Source: Liolophura sinensis
Lineage: Eukaryota > Mollusca > Polyplacophora > Chitonida > Chitonidae
Length of the DNA stretch: 64,000 nt
Reading direction: 5' to 3'
NCBI RefSeq assembly: GCF_032854445.1
Contig: NC_088295.1
Location: 6,636,501 to 6,700,500 of the forward strand
In this document: one piece after another, positions 49,301 through 59,263 of the stretch
Position numbering within the stretch: position 1 is the first letter of the stretch
How the letters are laid out: each line of letters opens with the position of its first letter
Translations under genes and position numbers: made by a program
Notes under the pieces: generated by a model
Told to the model about the DNA's origin: nothing
The model's database searches: none
What the model saw: the letters and a program-made list of their open reading frames with translations, nothing else

Positions 49301-51230
49301 ACACTAGTCATTCACAGGGCCTGTGTGCGCGCGATTGACCACACAATTTACACAGTGACACTTGCTGGAACATAACAATCGGTAAAGGACAACAGTCATT
49401 CACAGGGCCTGTGCGCCCGCTATTGACCACACAATTTACACAGTGACACTAGCTGGAACATAACAACAGGTACAGGACAACAGTCATTCACAGGGCCTGT
49501 GTGCTCAGAATTGATCACATAATTTACACAGTGACATCAGCTGCAACATGTATGAATACACCTATTATTAAATATGAAATAATGGTGAAATATAAATTTT
49601 AAAGCACTGAGATTTATCCTAGTTCCCAGCTGCCACGTTTACCTGTTACTGAGTTCCAGTACCAAATTCTACAGAGAAATCACAAACTGTACAGAGTTTA
49701 TCTGTATTGGAGTTCCCAGCCAGGGTCTGCAGATTTTACCTTTGTCAGAGTTCCCAGCCAGACTTCAAAGTATTTACCTGTACTAGAGTTTACAGCCAGG
49801 CTCTACAGATTCTCACTGTATCAGAGTTCCCAGTCAAGGCTCTACAGATTTTACCTGTGTCAGAGTCCTCTGTCACAAATGTTGAAGTATTTACATGTAC
49901 CTGAGTTCCCATTCCCTAACATGACAGTCTTTCCTAGCTGCATTTGGGTTTGCAGTCATAAACTACAGTCTTTCCCTGCACCAGGTCATAGTCACAGACT
50001 CAAGTATTTACCTGTGTCAGCTGGAGCCTCCTCCTCAGACATCACAGGTAAACCAGTTGCAAAGAAATCCATAATGGTGGCAAAAATCTGAGGCTTTAAC
50101 ACCTGCCAATCTACATCATCATGAATCTAAAATACAAAGGACTTACATGTATTAAACATTAATGGGTACACCCAAATGTGCAGGATAAGAAAAGCAATGA
50201 AATTACAAATTTCATAATAGTAACTGGTGATGCAATAAGACTGTAAGCTATGAGAGTGTGGGAGAAATCCTACATGCTTGAGAGAAATCCCTACAGGCAA
50301 AAATGCATGTACAACACATCTGACATGATCATAACATACCCTTGTTACAGTAATGAAGTCTGTGCCAAAGAAAATACCTCTCACTCCATCTATTCGAAAC
50401 AACTGCCTGTTGATAAAGGAAGAGCACATATTAAAACAACAGAATATTAAGCTATACACAAAATACTTGAAACCACAATGCAGTGGAAGTCGTTTCTAAA
50501 AAACACTCTGTGCTGATTCATTTAAAGACATATTACCTTACTTACAAATGCAATACAATAAACAAAGACAGTTTTAATAAAGTTTTAACTGCGTCGGTGG
50601 CCTATTGGTTTAAGTGTCCGCTTTGAAGTCAGGAGACCCTGGGGTCAAACCACGTCAGGTTATTCCAAAAATTACAAAAATGGTACTTGTTGCTGCCTTG
50701 CTTGGCACCCAGCACTGAGAGGTTACAACAAGGAAACATGACTGGTTGGCCCGATGTCAGTATAATGTGACTGGGTGGGGTGTTACGTCTATGTCTTCAG
50801 CATTATACTTCAGTGGCAGCAGCACTATGGCAGCATGGACTCACCCTGCCACAAGAAGACACAATATATGAACACACATCTAATGACTCGTTGACATCAT
50901 ATGACGGACAAATTGTTAAGTACGACATTAAATCCCAAGCACACATATACATATTTAATAAAACTCACTATAATTACACAACCAACTGACGCCTTATTTC
51001 TGCTGAAAGCAAACTGGTGATTAACCTATACACATTATGTGAATCTCATACTATCATATATTAAGTATGGCATAGTAACAAAAAAGTCACTGACTTTGCT
51101 AAGGGTGAGATCTGTGCAGATTTGGCCGTGGGAAAGTCCCTGGTGCCCGACTCAAGAATGGTTCTGCCTGGGATAAACTTAAGACTGTTTGGATTTGGAG
51201 TTTCCTGTGTCTGAATGAAAATCTGTCGTT
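40388..51230 (-). CDS. NFU1: NFU1 iron-sulfur cluster scaffold, 5' exon(s) uncertain
   Basis: NFU1 is the mitochondrial scaffold that passes [4Fe-4S] clusters to targets such as lipoyl synthase and complex II. Exons on the - strand: 51230-51095, 50406-50340, 50126-50012, 49190-49087, 45635-45501 and 40459-40388 (stop at 40388); 208 aa with consistent phases. The Nfu N-terminal domain is clear ([44 protein letters not shown]), and the NifU-like domain carries the cluster-binding Cys pair in GSCTSCPSS. The C-terminus is [21 protein letters not shown] further upstream exon, 51717-51599, fits in phase (ending LLRDDVRLSQILLQ, basic and Ser-rich like a presequence) but is tentative, and the start codon is not located. 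Donors at 51094 and 51598 read GTCAG, unusual at +3. Four exon borders merge with tandem arrays. Confidence 0.93.
40985..44885. repeat. 88-bp satellite, ~44 copies, in the last NFU1 intron
   Basis: Head-to-tail units of 88 bp: CTAAAATCGGCTTAATATCG, GTATTTTATACCAGTATTAC, GCTACTACTCTCCCACTGGC and CACGACTATCTTCACATCTGCTTCATGT. The sequence is homogeneous with many single-base indels, which may be partly real and partly long-read error. The array fills 3.9 kb of the 5.0-kb intron between the CxxC exon and the last exon. No exon sequence was recognised in the unit. Confidence 0.95.
45400..45492. repeat. Two-copy ~54-bp repeat next to the NFU1 CxxC-exon donor
   Basis: AGTGGGAGGGACTGACGTCT + GTGGTGGTAAGACCCACCTCCTAA occurs twice in tandem, ending about 9 bp before the donor at 45500. 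It is intronic. Confidence 0.8.
45600..46515 (-). repeat. ~91-bp array of NFU1 CxxC-exon acceptor copies
   Basis: About ten units of ~91 bp. On the - strand each carries a pyrimidine-rich acceptor (TATTACAG), then GGGTTTGAGGAAGGTGTGAA and GTGAATCAGGAGGGCTTGTG + TACCAGCTG. These match the first ~55 nt of the real exon (45635-45501: [18 protein letters not shown]), including the codons around the cluster-binding CxxC. The unit at about 46428-46470, furthest from the exon, is almost identical to it over GGGTTTGAGGAGGGTATTGT. All copies precede the real exon in transcription order. Confidence 0.9.
46643..47177. mobile_element. Foldback element with ~180-bp terminal inverted repeats
   Basis: The left arm (46643-46830: CATAAAAATGATGCCAAAAT ... 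GGGTATTTGGGACCAACTTT) is the diverged inverted copy of the right arm (about 47000-47177: ACCAAAAGGTGGTCCCAAAT ... TGTCATTTTTATG). About 170 bp of AT-rich spacer lies between; there is no coding capacity. Non-autonomous DNA transposon (MITE/foldback) structure, inside an NFU1 intron. A separate 17-bp-arm hairpin (ATGTAGTTACTTACATCA and its complement) sits at 47175-47220. Confidence 0.7.
47270..47410. repeat. ~52-bp tandem repeat, 3 copies, NFU1 intron
   Basis: Units containing AATTCCATGATATTTC, a TTTTCCAGTCCATCA-type segment and a TACTAAA junction recur at about 47277, 47328 and 47380. Confidence 0.75.
47780..47870 (-). mobile_element. SINE-A tail fragment
   Basis: TTTATTTATTTATTTGATTC, then TCTGACGCCATACTCATCAAGATTTCACTT, matches the 3' end of SINE-A in reverse orientation; the rest of the element is absent or too diverged. 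Confidence 0.65.
47966..48013 (+). repeat. Poly-T/poly-G tract with G-quadruplex potential
   Basis: A T run followed by thirteen or so G, then repeated TGGGGG/TGGGGGTG blocks to 48012. Several runs of four or more G within 40 bp could form a G-quadruplex on the + (non-template) strand of an NFU1 intron. Confidence 0.85.
48430..49095 (-). repeat. 25-bp minisatellite abutting an NFU1 exon donor
   Basis: About 25 units of GTGTACATGTTACCATCCAC + ACACA (25 bp). The last unit runs into the exon 49190-49087. On the - strand the exon end TTTACATG|GTGAGTCTATGTGAATGG aligns with unit sequence AACATGTACACTGTGTGTGAATGG, so the true donor seems to be the degenerate edge unit. Since 25 is not a multiple of three, every frame through the array is open in turn. 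Confidence 0.85.
49185..49560 (-). repeat. ~88-bp array of NFU1 exon acceptor copies
   Basis: Four units of ~88 bp (CAATCGGTAAAGGACACTAG, TCATTCACAGGGCCTGTGTG, then CACACAATTTACACAGTGACAC). On the - strand each contains GTTATGTTCCAG|CTAGTGTCACTGTG, aligning with the real acceptor and exon start GTTGTTTCAG|CTGCAGACTGTGAAG at 49190. About 14 nt of exon plus the acceptor are copied. Confidence 0.78.
49620..50022 (-). repeat. ~40-60 bp array of NFU1 exon donor copies
   Basis: Irregular units contain, on the - strand, CTCTGACACAGGTAAAATCT or CTCTAGTACAGGTAAATACT. The real exon (50126-50012) ends GCTGACACAG|GTAAATACTT. Copies of the last ~9 exon bases plus a GTAAA donor appear near 49738, 49777, 49855, 49893 and 50010. 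Some copies have lost the G of GT. Confidence 0.75.
50592..50952 (+). mobile_element. SINE-B, longest copy, with tRNA-like head
   Basis: Starts with a tRNA-like segment (GGTGGCCTATTGGTTTAAGT; B-box-like GGGGTCAAACC at about 50641), then the SINE-B body (TTGGCACCCAGCACTGAGAG, ATGTCAGTATAATGTGACTG, GCAGCATGGACTCACCCTGC) and the TACGACATTAAATCCCAAGC end. About 360 bp, in an NFU1 intron. It shows that the shorter copies at 12400 and 21372 are variants lacking part of the left half. Confidence 0.82.
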
Positions 51231-51888
51231 CTGAAACGTGCAAAGTTAGAAATATCACTTCCAAGAGCTGAACTATAAATTATAATTAATATAATAAAAA
51301 AATGACTATGGACTATGTGTGCATTCATGCAGTACACATGTACTCATAAGAACTAGAGTAAATCATGACTGTTTGGAGAATGTTAGAATTAATACGAATA
51401 GCTAGAATCTGGGACTAATATAAATGTTATATTAGTCCCAACTAGAATCAGATGGGTCTTGAAATTTGCTTAATCTTTAAATCACTTCAATCTTAAGACA
51501 AACTTATAGAAGCATGAAAATGGTTTGCTTTCTGATTAACAACCACTTATCAGGACAAAAAGCCCCATGCAGCGTAATGATTACATAAGAGCTCTGACTT
51601 TGGAGAAGAATTTGAGAGAGTCGGACATCGTCTCGCAGCAATGAGGGCTGACCACCATTCTGAGTGAAAAGGGAGAGTGATCGGGCTGAGCACTGGCACA
51701 CTTTCCAATTCCAATTCCTGCAAGTAAACAAAAGATTAAGCTAAATAACTTCAAGGATAACAGGTTGTGTTTCCAATACAGACATTTTTATCCTGACTCA
51801 TCTACTGATTGGTGTAATTGTTTGCTCAAGGTGTAACATTATATTCAACCTCTTTCTGGCTGGCTGGTTCCAGAGCAGACATCTTTCA

Positions 51889-52145
51889 AAATTTATTTAT
51901 TTATATGATTGGTGTTTTACGCCGTACTCAAGAATATTTCACTTATATGATGGCAGTCAGCATTATGATGGGTTGAAACAGGACAGAGCCGGGGAAACCC
52001 ACGACCATCCACAGGTTGCTGCAAGACCTTCCCATGTACGGCCGGAGAGGAAGCCAGCAAGAGCTGGACTTGAACTCTCAGCGACCGCATTAGTGAGAGA
52101 TTCCTGGGTCATTATGCTGCGCGGGCATACCAACCAACTAAGCTC
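51889..52145 (-). mobile_element. SINE-A, near full length
   Basis: TTATTTATTTATATGATTGG through GTGTTTTACGCCGTACTCAA, CACGACCATCCACAGGTTGC and GAGCTGGACTTGAACTCTCA to the AACCAACTAAGCTCTT head. It lies upstream of the last supported NFU1 exon. Confidence 0.88.
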
Positions 52146-52439
52146 TTGTAAAATGGACGGATATTTACCTTTGGGACAACTAGTAGCTCAAGATTTTAGT
52201 CTGGTCTGGTGTCTGAGGGTCTAGAACCGTAAACATTGTAAATATTTATTGGACAGGTGGAGGAGGTTAACATCTATCCTACAGGGGTGAATAAGACCAA
52301 ACCATGACTATACAAGCACCAGAACAAATATAAAAATGCAAACATATAGTCATCCAGGACTAGTCAGATATGTGATTCTAATATTTATTTGTGGAAAATG
52401 CTTCACTCAAGCATATGGTTCGTGTGAAAATCAAATAAA

Positions 52440-52597
52440 AAACAGAGGCTAGGAGAAACCCACAATCATCCGCAGGTTGCTGCCAGGGCTTCACACATAC
52501 AGTCGGAGAGGAATCTGGCATGCCTTGCACTCACAGTGACCCCACTGGTGCGAGCCTCATGGGTCACAGAGCCTCACCTCAGCCACAGAGGACTCCC
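52440..52597 (-). mobile_element. SINE-A, degraded head half
   Basis: GAGAAACCCACAATCATCCG, CAGGTTGCTGCCAGGGCTTC, AGTCGGAGAGGAATCTGGCA and CTCAGCCACAGAGGACTCCC match the 5' two-thirds of SINE-A with many substitutions; the 3' part is missing. Confidence 0.75.
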
Positions 52598-52866
52598 CAG
52601 ATGGTTATCATTTAAATAATAAAATTGGATAGATATACACATATCTGATTTATGACACAGTCAGCATATTCAATATTCTTACCATATACTCTTTTGTTAA
52701 ATGCATATATTTTGCACATGGAGCTAAGTTTTGTGTTACCTGTTCTATGTTGTTTTTAACTTCATTATTCAATTGTTTTTATGTCATATACATAAAAAAT
52801 CAATTATAAATCGATTTTATTGGTAAACAAAACAAGATAAAACTCGGAGAAAACCATTTGTCATAC

Positions 52867-52985
52867 CTCCCTAGGTAGCTTGTCTGACACTTTGTGTTGA
52901 GCGTTACACCCATCAATCAAGTCCATCACATGCTTTTTAGCATGTTCTTCAATTGTACTTATAGTACACATATACTCTCTGTATC
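52867..52985 (-). CDS. Unidentified candidate exon
   Basis: A 119-nt stretch is bounded on the - strand by TTATTTTAG| and |GTATGA, with one open frame (incoming phase needs one base, outgoing phase 0). It encodes 39 residues: YREYMCTISTIEEHAKKHVM, then DLIDGCNAQHKVSDKLPRE. The composition looks like real protein, but I do not recognise the family. It does not join in frame to NFU1 through the exon at 51717-51599, so it may be an NFU1 5' exon read differently, an exon of another gene, or chance. Confidence 0.35.
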
Positions 52986-54402
52986 CTAAAATAAGTAGTA
53001 ACATGCAAATTATATTACATTTTCATACTAGGATAATTCAATGAAACCACGATTTTAGGATTCGGCATGGGACTGAACAGTGACCGTCTGTCGAAAACTT
53101 GGCGTCTGGCCATCCACAACACGTCTGCAGTAATGTCAGTCATCCTGCACTAAGCCAAGGCACTTGGCAAAAGTAAAGACAAGTATGTCATGTTCAAATA
53201 TTTGAGATCAAAAGCGGGTTGGGTTTACTCAGAATACATGCAGAAGCGAATTTATTTCGACTTCGATACTGGTTGTGAAAACTGGACACTCTATAACCCA
53301 CACGATTTCAATCATCACATACATTATCTGGCTACACAAAACAGCATTCACTGTCATTTCAAAGCCTGGTAAACTTCAAGTATCCAGGAGTGTTAAAAAC
53401 CATGTTGAATATCCTACCATGCATGGCTGTTGTTTGCAAATAATCTACTTCGTAGCAGCCGACCTGTCAGACGGGAAGCCATGATGAAACCGCATACAAC
53501 CTTGCCGAAAATTCGCCAAAATCATATCATTCTGAGAAAAATTATTGTCTATTATTTCTTTGAAAAAAAAATTGATTAGGTTTTTCTCCTGTATGCATTT
53601 TAAGATATTGTTCGTAATAATTAGACCAATAAATGCACCAAATTTCAGCAGTGCTTCATTTGTCAACATCCGGTTTTCCTTAGAAACACCACGCTAAAAG
53701 TAAGACAATCGCACAAATCCCTTTTAAATCAAATGAACCGAGGTTTTTCAGGCCGAACGAAACCGGAGAACCACTGAGGTGAGTTTGACGACGAAAATGT
53801 TTTCATTGTGACCTAATAGATAAGGATAACTGATTAGGCTACGTTTAGAATATTACAACATTTTCTATGTTGGCCGCGATGTGGCTGAAATATACTGCCA
53901 ATGTGGAGTTATACGTCATAATCATTCATTTTCATTTTCGAGTTCATGTAGACTTAGCTCTGAGATCAGATGGCCATGCTTCCAGCTTAGCTTTCACATC
54001 GTATATTTATCAAAGGTGGAAAGAATGAAACAGACTTCAGATCAAGTGAAGACTAATCCATTTGGTACATGGACTCAGTCAGCATGCTATTTCATTTCAG
54101 TTCAGGCTGTTTCTAGCTGGATTAGTTTGTAAACTAGTTTCCTTATCGCAGTGTATGCTGAAAGACTACTTATGGTAAATCTGACATGCAATGTCAAGAT
54201 TAATATGTGGGCATTTGAAAATTCAAATGGCATACTGAGCCATTCTAGATTTCCATATAAAATCGCATCTCAAGCTCATCATAAAGTAAAAATCTGCGCC
54301 TGGGGCTTCAATAGTATTAATTATGATCCCTCACAAAGTGAGTTGATGGTAGTCAGTGGCTTCATTCTGAAGAATTTTGGCTAATGTTAATTTGTTGTTT
54401 AG
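52986..54402. other. Head-to-head region between NFU1 and the C10orf53 homologue
   Basis: This gap should contain the promoters of both divergent genes. A donor-like GAG|GTGAGT at about 53778-53785 could end a non-coding first exon of the + strand gene, whose first coding exon begins after an acceptor at 54402. No TATA box or initiator was assigned. Reading frames up to 83 codons here resemble no known family. Confidence 0.45.
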
Positions 54403-54410
54403 GTTTCAGA

Positions 54411-56496
54411 ATGCCATCAAACGCCAAAGTTTTTATTCACTATGGCCCTTATGAGGCCTGTGGTTTAGTTCATCATAGGAAGACACGCCTGGAAGGACTG
54501 GACAGTAAGTAGATGGTGATGATTGAGACATGTTTACCATTGTACATGTACTGTTGTGGGTTATCAAACTGTGATAATGTGCTCATATTATTACGTGGAG
54601 AATTTGTTGAACGTGCAGTGTTTTAAATTTTAACCAATAATTTAGTGAAGAAATAGCCCTGTTTTGGATAATGCATTTAATGCATGGAATTTTTGGTGGA
54701 ACCAACTTAATTTCTGATATTTGCATTTGGTATGATATTTCTTTTATCTCCAGCTGTTTTGACACAAGATGGACACACAGTGGAAAAAGTTGAAGTCCCA
54801 GATAGAAATGTTGTACAACTCTGGGTTAATGGAGAGATGGTCTTTAGCTGTGATATTCGAGACTTAGATTATGGTAAGTTCCCTGTTTGAAAAGTATATG
54901 CTATAAAGAATTATAAAATTTTTGAGTCAGCCAATATGTGGGAATGTCTAGGAATGACATTTTTATTGCTTGGAGCTATAAACTTTTTTGCACCATGGAG
55001 GTTCATGTGTTTTGTGAAACTTGAGACCGTATTTCCAAACATTAAAGTTTATGAGTATTGATGCTAATGTATAACTGATATTATTGTGTGTATTCACCTT
55101 TTTAAACTGTGCCCTAATTTGCTGCAATGTAACAACAAATTACTACAAAGATACATCACTCAGATGTTTGACATCCGGTGTTGAAATCTCAATACCAGAA
55201 TGACATGGCTGAAACTAATGTCTTCAGCAAAATCAAATGTATCAAATGAAAATCTCCATATTTGTTTAATTAAACCAAGGACATTAAGCCAAAGAAAAGA
55301 AGAAAAGATATATATGTAAAACTATGTCTACACTTTTGTTAAAAATAGATGGTTCAATTTTAATATTTGAATTGTAGAGTTTGCTTCATCATGCTTATGT
55401 AACATGTTAATAGGGTTTGGATGGTGATGGTGTCACAAACCTTTCTTTTTTGCTCTAAATCAAGTATTAATGGTCATAATAGGTCTTTGTGTGTATGAGT
55501 GCTAATTATTTAAAGGAGAAAACAATTTAAATATCAGTCAAATACCATTGAAAAGAGTATGCATTTCCTCACAGGTGCATGCCATAAAAAATTTTAATAT
55601 GTACCTCAAGTGGATAAATTATAAATAAAGTCAGCGCCAAAATTTGCTGTGGGCGACTCCATTTTGCCTAAGAACTTGTCCTGAAGTTTTCTGTGTTAGG
55701 AGGAAAATTGCCGCCAGAAACCAATGAAGTGCACTTCGTACATTTCCCGTAGAGCTCTTCTTCTCATAAGGTAGCCAACAGTACAGTTCGTTTTCTGCTT
55801 GACGATCAGGAAACCGGAATGTTGGACGTAGGTTCCAAGTTTACACGAACAAGCCGGCAGTTTTAACGACTGTCATTGGCTGAGAGGCAAAACACCCTCA
55901 GCATAAATTTCGGGGTGTTAAAGATGGAGGACGCAATGGACTCAGCGATTTATGCCAGTTTTGCCATTTATAGGCCTTACGTGTGTGGCGAGGAAAAATC
56001 GCAAAATTATGCAGCAGCCACCACTAGATAGAAAAAAAATGTGCTCATTTCAGCCTATAGTGTCATTTTTCTTAAATTTTATTCTCCTTTAATGCACTTT
56101 ATAAGAATTTCTAAGTTGCAGTACATGTATACATAAAAAACTGTGGTGTCATTGATGCTTAACAGTATCTGTTTAATGTACACGTATATCTACTTTCTCC
56201 TGCAGTTTTCAGAAAATTATTTTTCCATCATTTTATCTGAAAAAAATCTTGAGTATGGCAAAAACACCAATCAAGTTTTAACTAAATGATGTTAACACTT
56301 GAAATAATATCTGCTGCCTGTAAATCATTTGTCTTTATTCTTATATTAAATAAAATTTATGCGACTGTGTATTAACTATGAATGACTTCACCAGAAAAAT
56401 AATCAGTTTTTTGTGTTTGTTCATTGTTCAGGAGGGGATGGAGACTTAGATGAACTGTGCCACAAAGCCCGAGATGCTGTTCAAAAGGCCTTTTAG
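54411..56496 (+). CDS. C10orf53: UPF0728 family protein, C10orf53 homologue, complete
   Basis: Small protein of the UPF0728 family (human C10orf53, 93 aa); its molecular function is not established. Coding exons: 54411-54504, 54754-54873 and 56432-56496; 92 aa with matching phases. The exon with the ATG starts after an acceptor at 54402, so a 5' UTR intron is likely. Conserved features visible: the start MPSNAKVFIHYGPYEACGL, then LTQDGHTVEKVEV, the core RNVVQLWVNGEMVFSCDIRD, and the C-terminal GGDGDLDELCHKARDAV. All four match the human protein in order, with no gaps beyond a few residues. No signal peptide or membrane segment is seen. It lies head to head with NFU1 and converges on OGDH; human C10orf53 likewise neighbours an OGDH paralogue (OGDHL). 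Confidence 0.93.
55625..56040. other. Composition-shifted block in C10orf53 intron 2
   Basis: About 400 bp with clearly higher G+C and more CpG than the flanking AT-rich intron. It includes AAGATGGAGGACGCAATGGA, after which about 35 codons stay open. It looks inserted (a transposon piece, regulatory block or old promoter-exon), but no terminal repeats or family were recognised. Confidence 0.35.
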
Positions 56497-56762
56497 AAAA
56501 CTGAAGAAAGCAATCACTCATCACTCATGTCAGAGATCGAACACTGTGAAGCTCACATACATGTGGATCATGTAGTTGATTTCATCCAAAATTGTGATAT
56601 CTCAAACATGCCATTTCCTAGTTTTAATGTATATATGTAGGCCTATTTACTGTTGAACAACCATGTCCCTTGACAAAAGAGAACCTTAGCTCAGTTTTGT
56701 GTCAGGCAGTGGTTACAATGTTACAATATCTACTTAATTTTTTGTATACCTGTGCATTTGTC

Positions 56763-56768
56763 AATAAA
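56763..56768 (+). terminator. Poly(A) signal of the C10orf53 homologue
   Basis: AATAAA in TGTCAATAAATAGTCC, 267 nt after the stop codon and followed by a T/G-rich stretch (TTCTTGTTGTTGG at about 56786). It is a good canonical 3' end. Confidence 0.7.
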
Positions 56769-56789
56769 TAGTCCTTGCAGAAATTCATT

Positions 56790-57980
56790 CTTGTTGTTGG
56801 CAGTAATAATGATGCATCAACATGGGCATCAGAATGCTGGAGGGGGGAGGGGCACAGTGGAAAATGTATTTTCAAGTGATGATTAACTTTGAAAGGGGGT
56901 GCTCAAGAGGAATGATAGCAGCCATTCTAATCTGAAAAATGGTATATGAAAATGGTTGATGTATGTCTTTCAGGCAATCTAGATGTATAGGGGTTTCTCT
57001 TAGCTTGGTTTGTTGTCATGGCAGATTTGCCCCTTCCCATGTCAAAAACCCTTTCCGACACCTATGATCAATCAATAAAATGCATAGGCCATTGCCAAGA
57101 CATAAAAGATGGGTATTTGGATTTTGTAGATTCACCCACTTTCACTGATTGTGGGGCCTTGATGACAATATGCAGTCCACCATACTATCATTCGCTGAAG
57201 ACCACTTGTCTTCCATTATTATGGTGTACATAAGTTCAGTGGTTTATGCTGTCCATGAAAGGTACCATGATCATATAGGTTAAAAAGTCTTCACTATGAC
57301 ATTAAACAGCAATCAAATAAATAAAATAATATTCCAGTATAAAATTTTTGTTTGATAGCTTGATAGGTGATCTTGTCAGTTGACATTTTCGTTATGACCC
57401 CCTTTGGAATGATGAGGCAGCATACTTTTTAATCCCTTGAGCAGGTGCTAGTGTGAAGCAGACCCTCGAGCCTTTGTTACGTCAAGAACGGATTTTGGCG
57501 TAACATTGACACCGTTACAATGTATCAGTTTGTATTGTAACATCGCACTGTCTTTAATGTGAGGTCATCAAGGTGGACTGGGATAGGAACTCTTGATGTC
57601 AATAAAATGAGGTCAAGGTCCTGCTGCTGGACATTTGACAGGTCCCCATTGAACCCAGTTCTCCTGGTTAACAGGCGGATGCTCTAACCTCTCGACAACT
57701 TTGGTAAGCTTATTGGTTAAAGCAAGTAAACCGCTAGGCTGGAACCAATTGTGATAATGTGGTAGACTACTGTTGCGAGTTGGAAAAACCAAAGCACTCT
57801 GTCAGATAATGAATCAGTTCTGTAGGTTGATCAGCTGGTCAAACTGCTGAGGCAACAATACCTGCACCTCGAACACAACTACTGGTTCATTTGAATAGGA
57901 AATTTCCTTCAAATCATCCCGTTCAGCTCCTCTATTGTTTCATTTAGTACAATTAACACAATGGTGTAATGTGTAAAATA
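56790..57980. other. Intergenic sequence between convergent genes
   Basis: No gene recognised. At about 57225-57330 a worn repeat tail (ACATTAAACAGCAATCAAAT, then AAATAAAATAA) resembles the end of a SINE-A copy. A 71-codon frame at 57018-57233 has no support. Confidence 0.5.
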
Positions 57981-57983
57981 TCC

Positions 57984-57989
57984 TTTATT
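57984..57989 (-). terminator. Candidate poly(A) signal for OGDH
   Basis: TTTATT on the + strand reads AATAAA in GTTGAATAAAGGATA on the - strand, about 1.28 kb after the OGDH stop codon. Another TTTATT occurs near 58568 and would give a shorter 3' UTR. Confidence 0.4.
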
Positions 57990-59263
57990 CAACAACTAAC
58001 ACCCTCCAGTCAACCACACAACATGAATGACACAAGAGTTTTTATGGCTTTTCATATAAAAATGAACTACAGCTGTCTACTACCTGCAGTCTCAGCTCAC
58101 ATAATAATAATAATAATCAACATAATTATATCAACACCTGAAGAGGTAAGCTCTGGCTAACAGACAAGTGTGTGATTGCTACTGACTACTCTGCCCACCC
58201 CCAATTATATAGCAACTGTAGGGACAACATACAAATGTAAGACAAACAGTTGTGTTTGTGAAATTTACCAGGCGCAAAACCAATCCAGATCCTCTACAGA
58301 CCAGCTTATCTTTGGTTAATAAGGCAGAAAGGTGCCAAAAGCACTGAATATCGGTAAATTTATGACTTTCTGAATTTATGATTAAGTGCATAGGCGACAT
58401 CTCCAAATAAAGAACTGTTTGTGCAATTTTATAAACTCAGTACATCTAGACCACAGTGTAAGCTGAAGTGATCAGACTTGTGGGGTGTTTATCACAGGCT
58501 TTATGTAGGACAATTAGAAGCAAAATACAACGTTCACAATTATAGAAAATTTACATGGCTTTAGGCAATTTATTCAAAAACATGATGCATGTATTTAAAA
58601 TAAAGTTTCTAGGCTACCTGATAAAATCACAGAAACAACCAAAAACATGCTACATAAAATTCCTGAGAACAACTTGTTTTCACATGCAGTTACTGAGTCT
58701 GGCCAGCCAAAAGAGTTGTCACTACACATCTGAGGATCACACAGTACAAACCATTATACACTACTGTACTGGAAAGTTACACACCAAAACACTTAAATGT
58801 CTGTTGTCTTCGAAACACTTTTAAAAGTACCAAACACCGAAACAATCCATAATTCAATACCTAAATCCATATTTTACAGCAAACATGGGACTCTTTCATG
58901 CTAAATCATCTTAACTAAAGAAAAAAAAGTCATTCTTTCAAAAACAGTTACTGCGCGATATCATTACCGGACATCACACAATAGTTCCAGCTGTGTCAAT
59001 GAATCGGATGTAACGTATGGTATTAGCACACAACCACTGTACACACTACAACATGTCCACTGAAATGTTACAGATGTGCTAAAAAAGCTTCCTAAAATAG
59101 GAAATATTTTCAGATCCAAATAAATCCATCTCCATTTACATGTTCATATTAAACATTCCACTGTTGCATCAATAAATAAATCTGTGAATATAAATATTGC
59201 AGTGTTAAAACTTTAGCTGTTGATTCCATCATGGGCTACCTTCTCTGTCTGCCTAGCTTAACT

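Noticed and set aside
53445-53669. 74-codon - strand frame starting MLTNEALLKFGAFIG
   Set aside because: Hydrophobic-looking start but unrecognised, runs through AT-rich sequence to a stop; could include a first exon of an upstream gene, but no junction can be proven.
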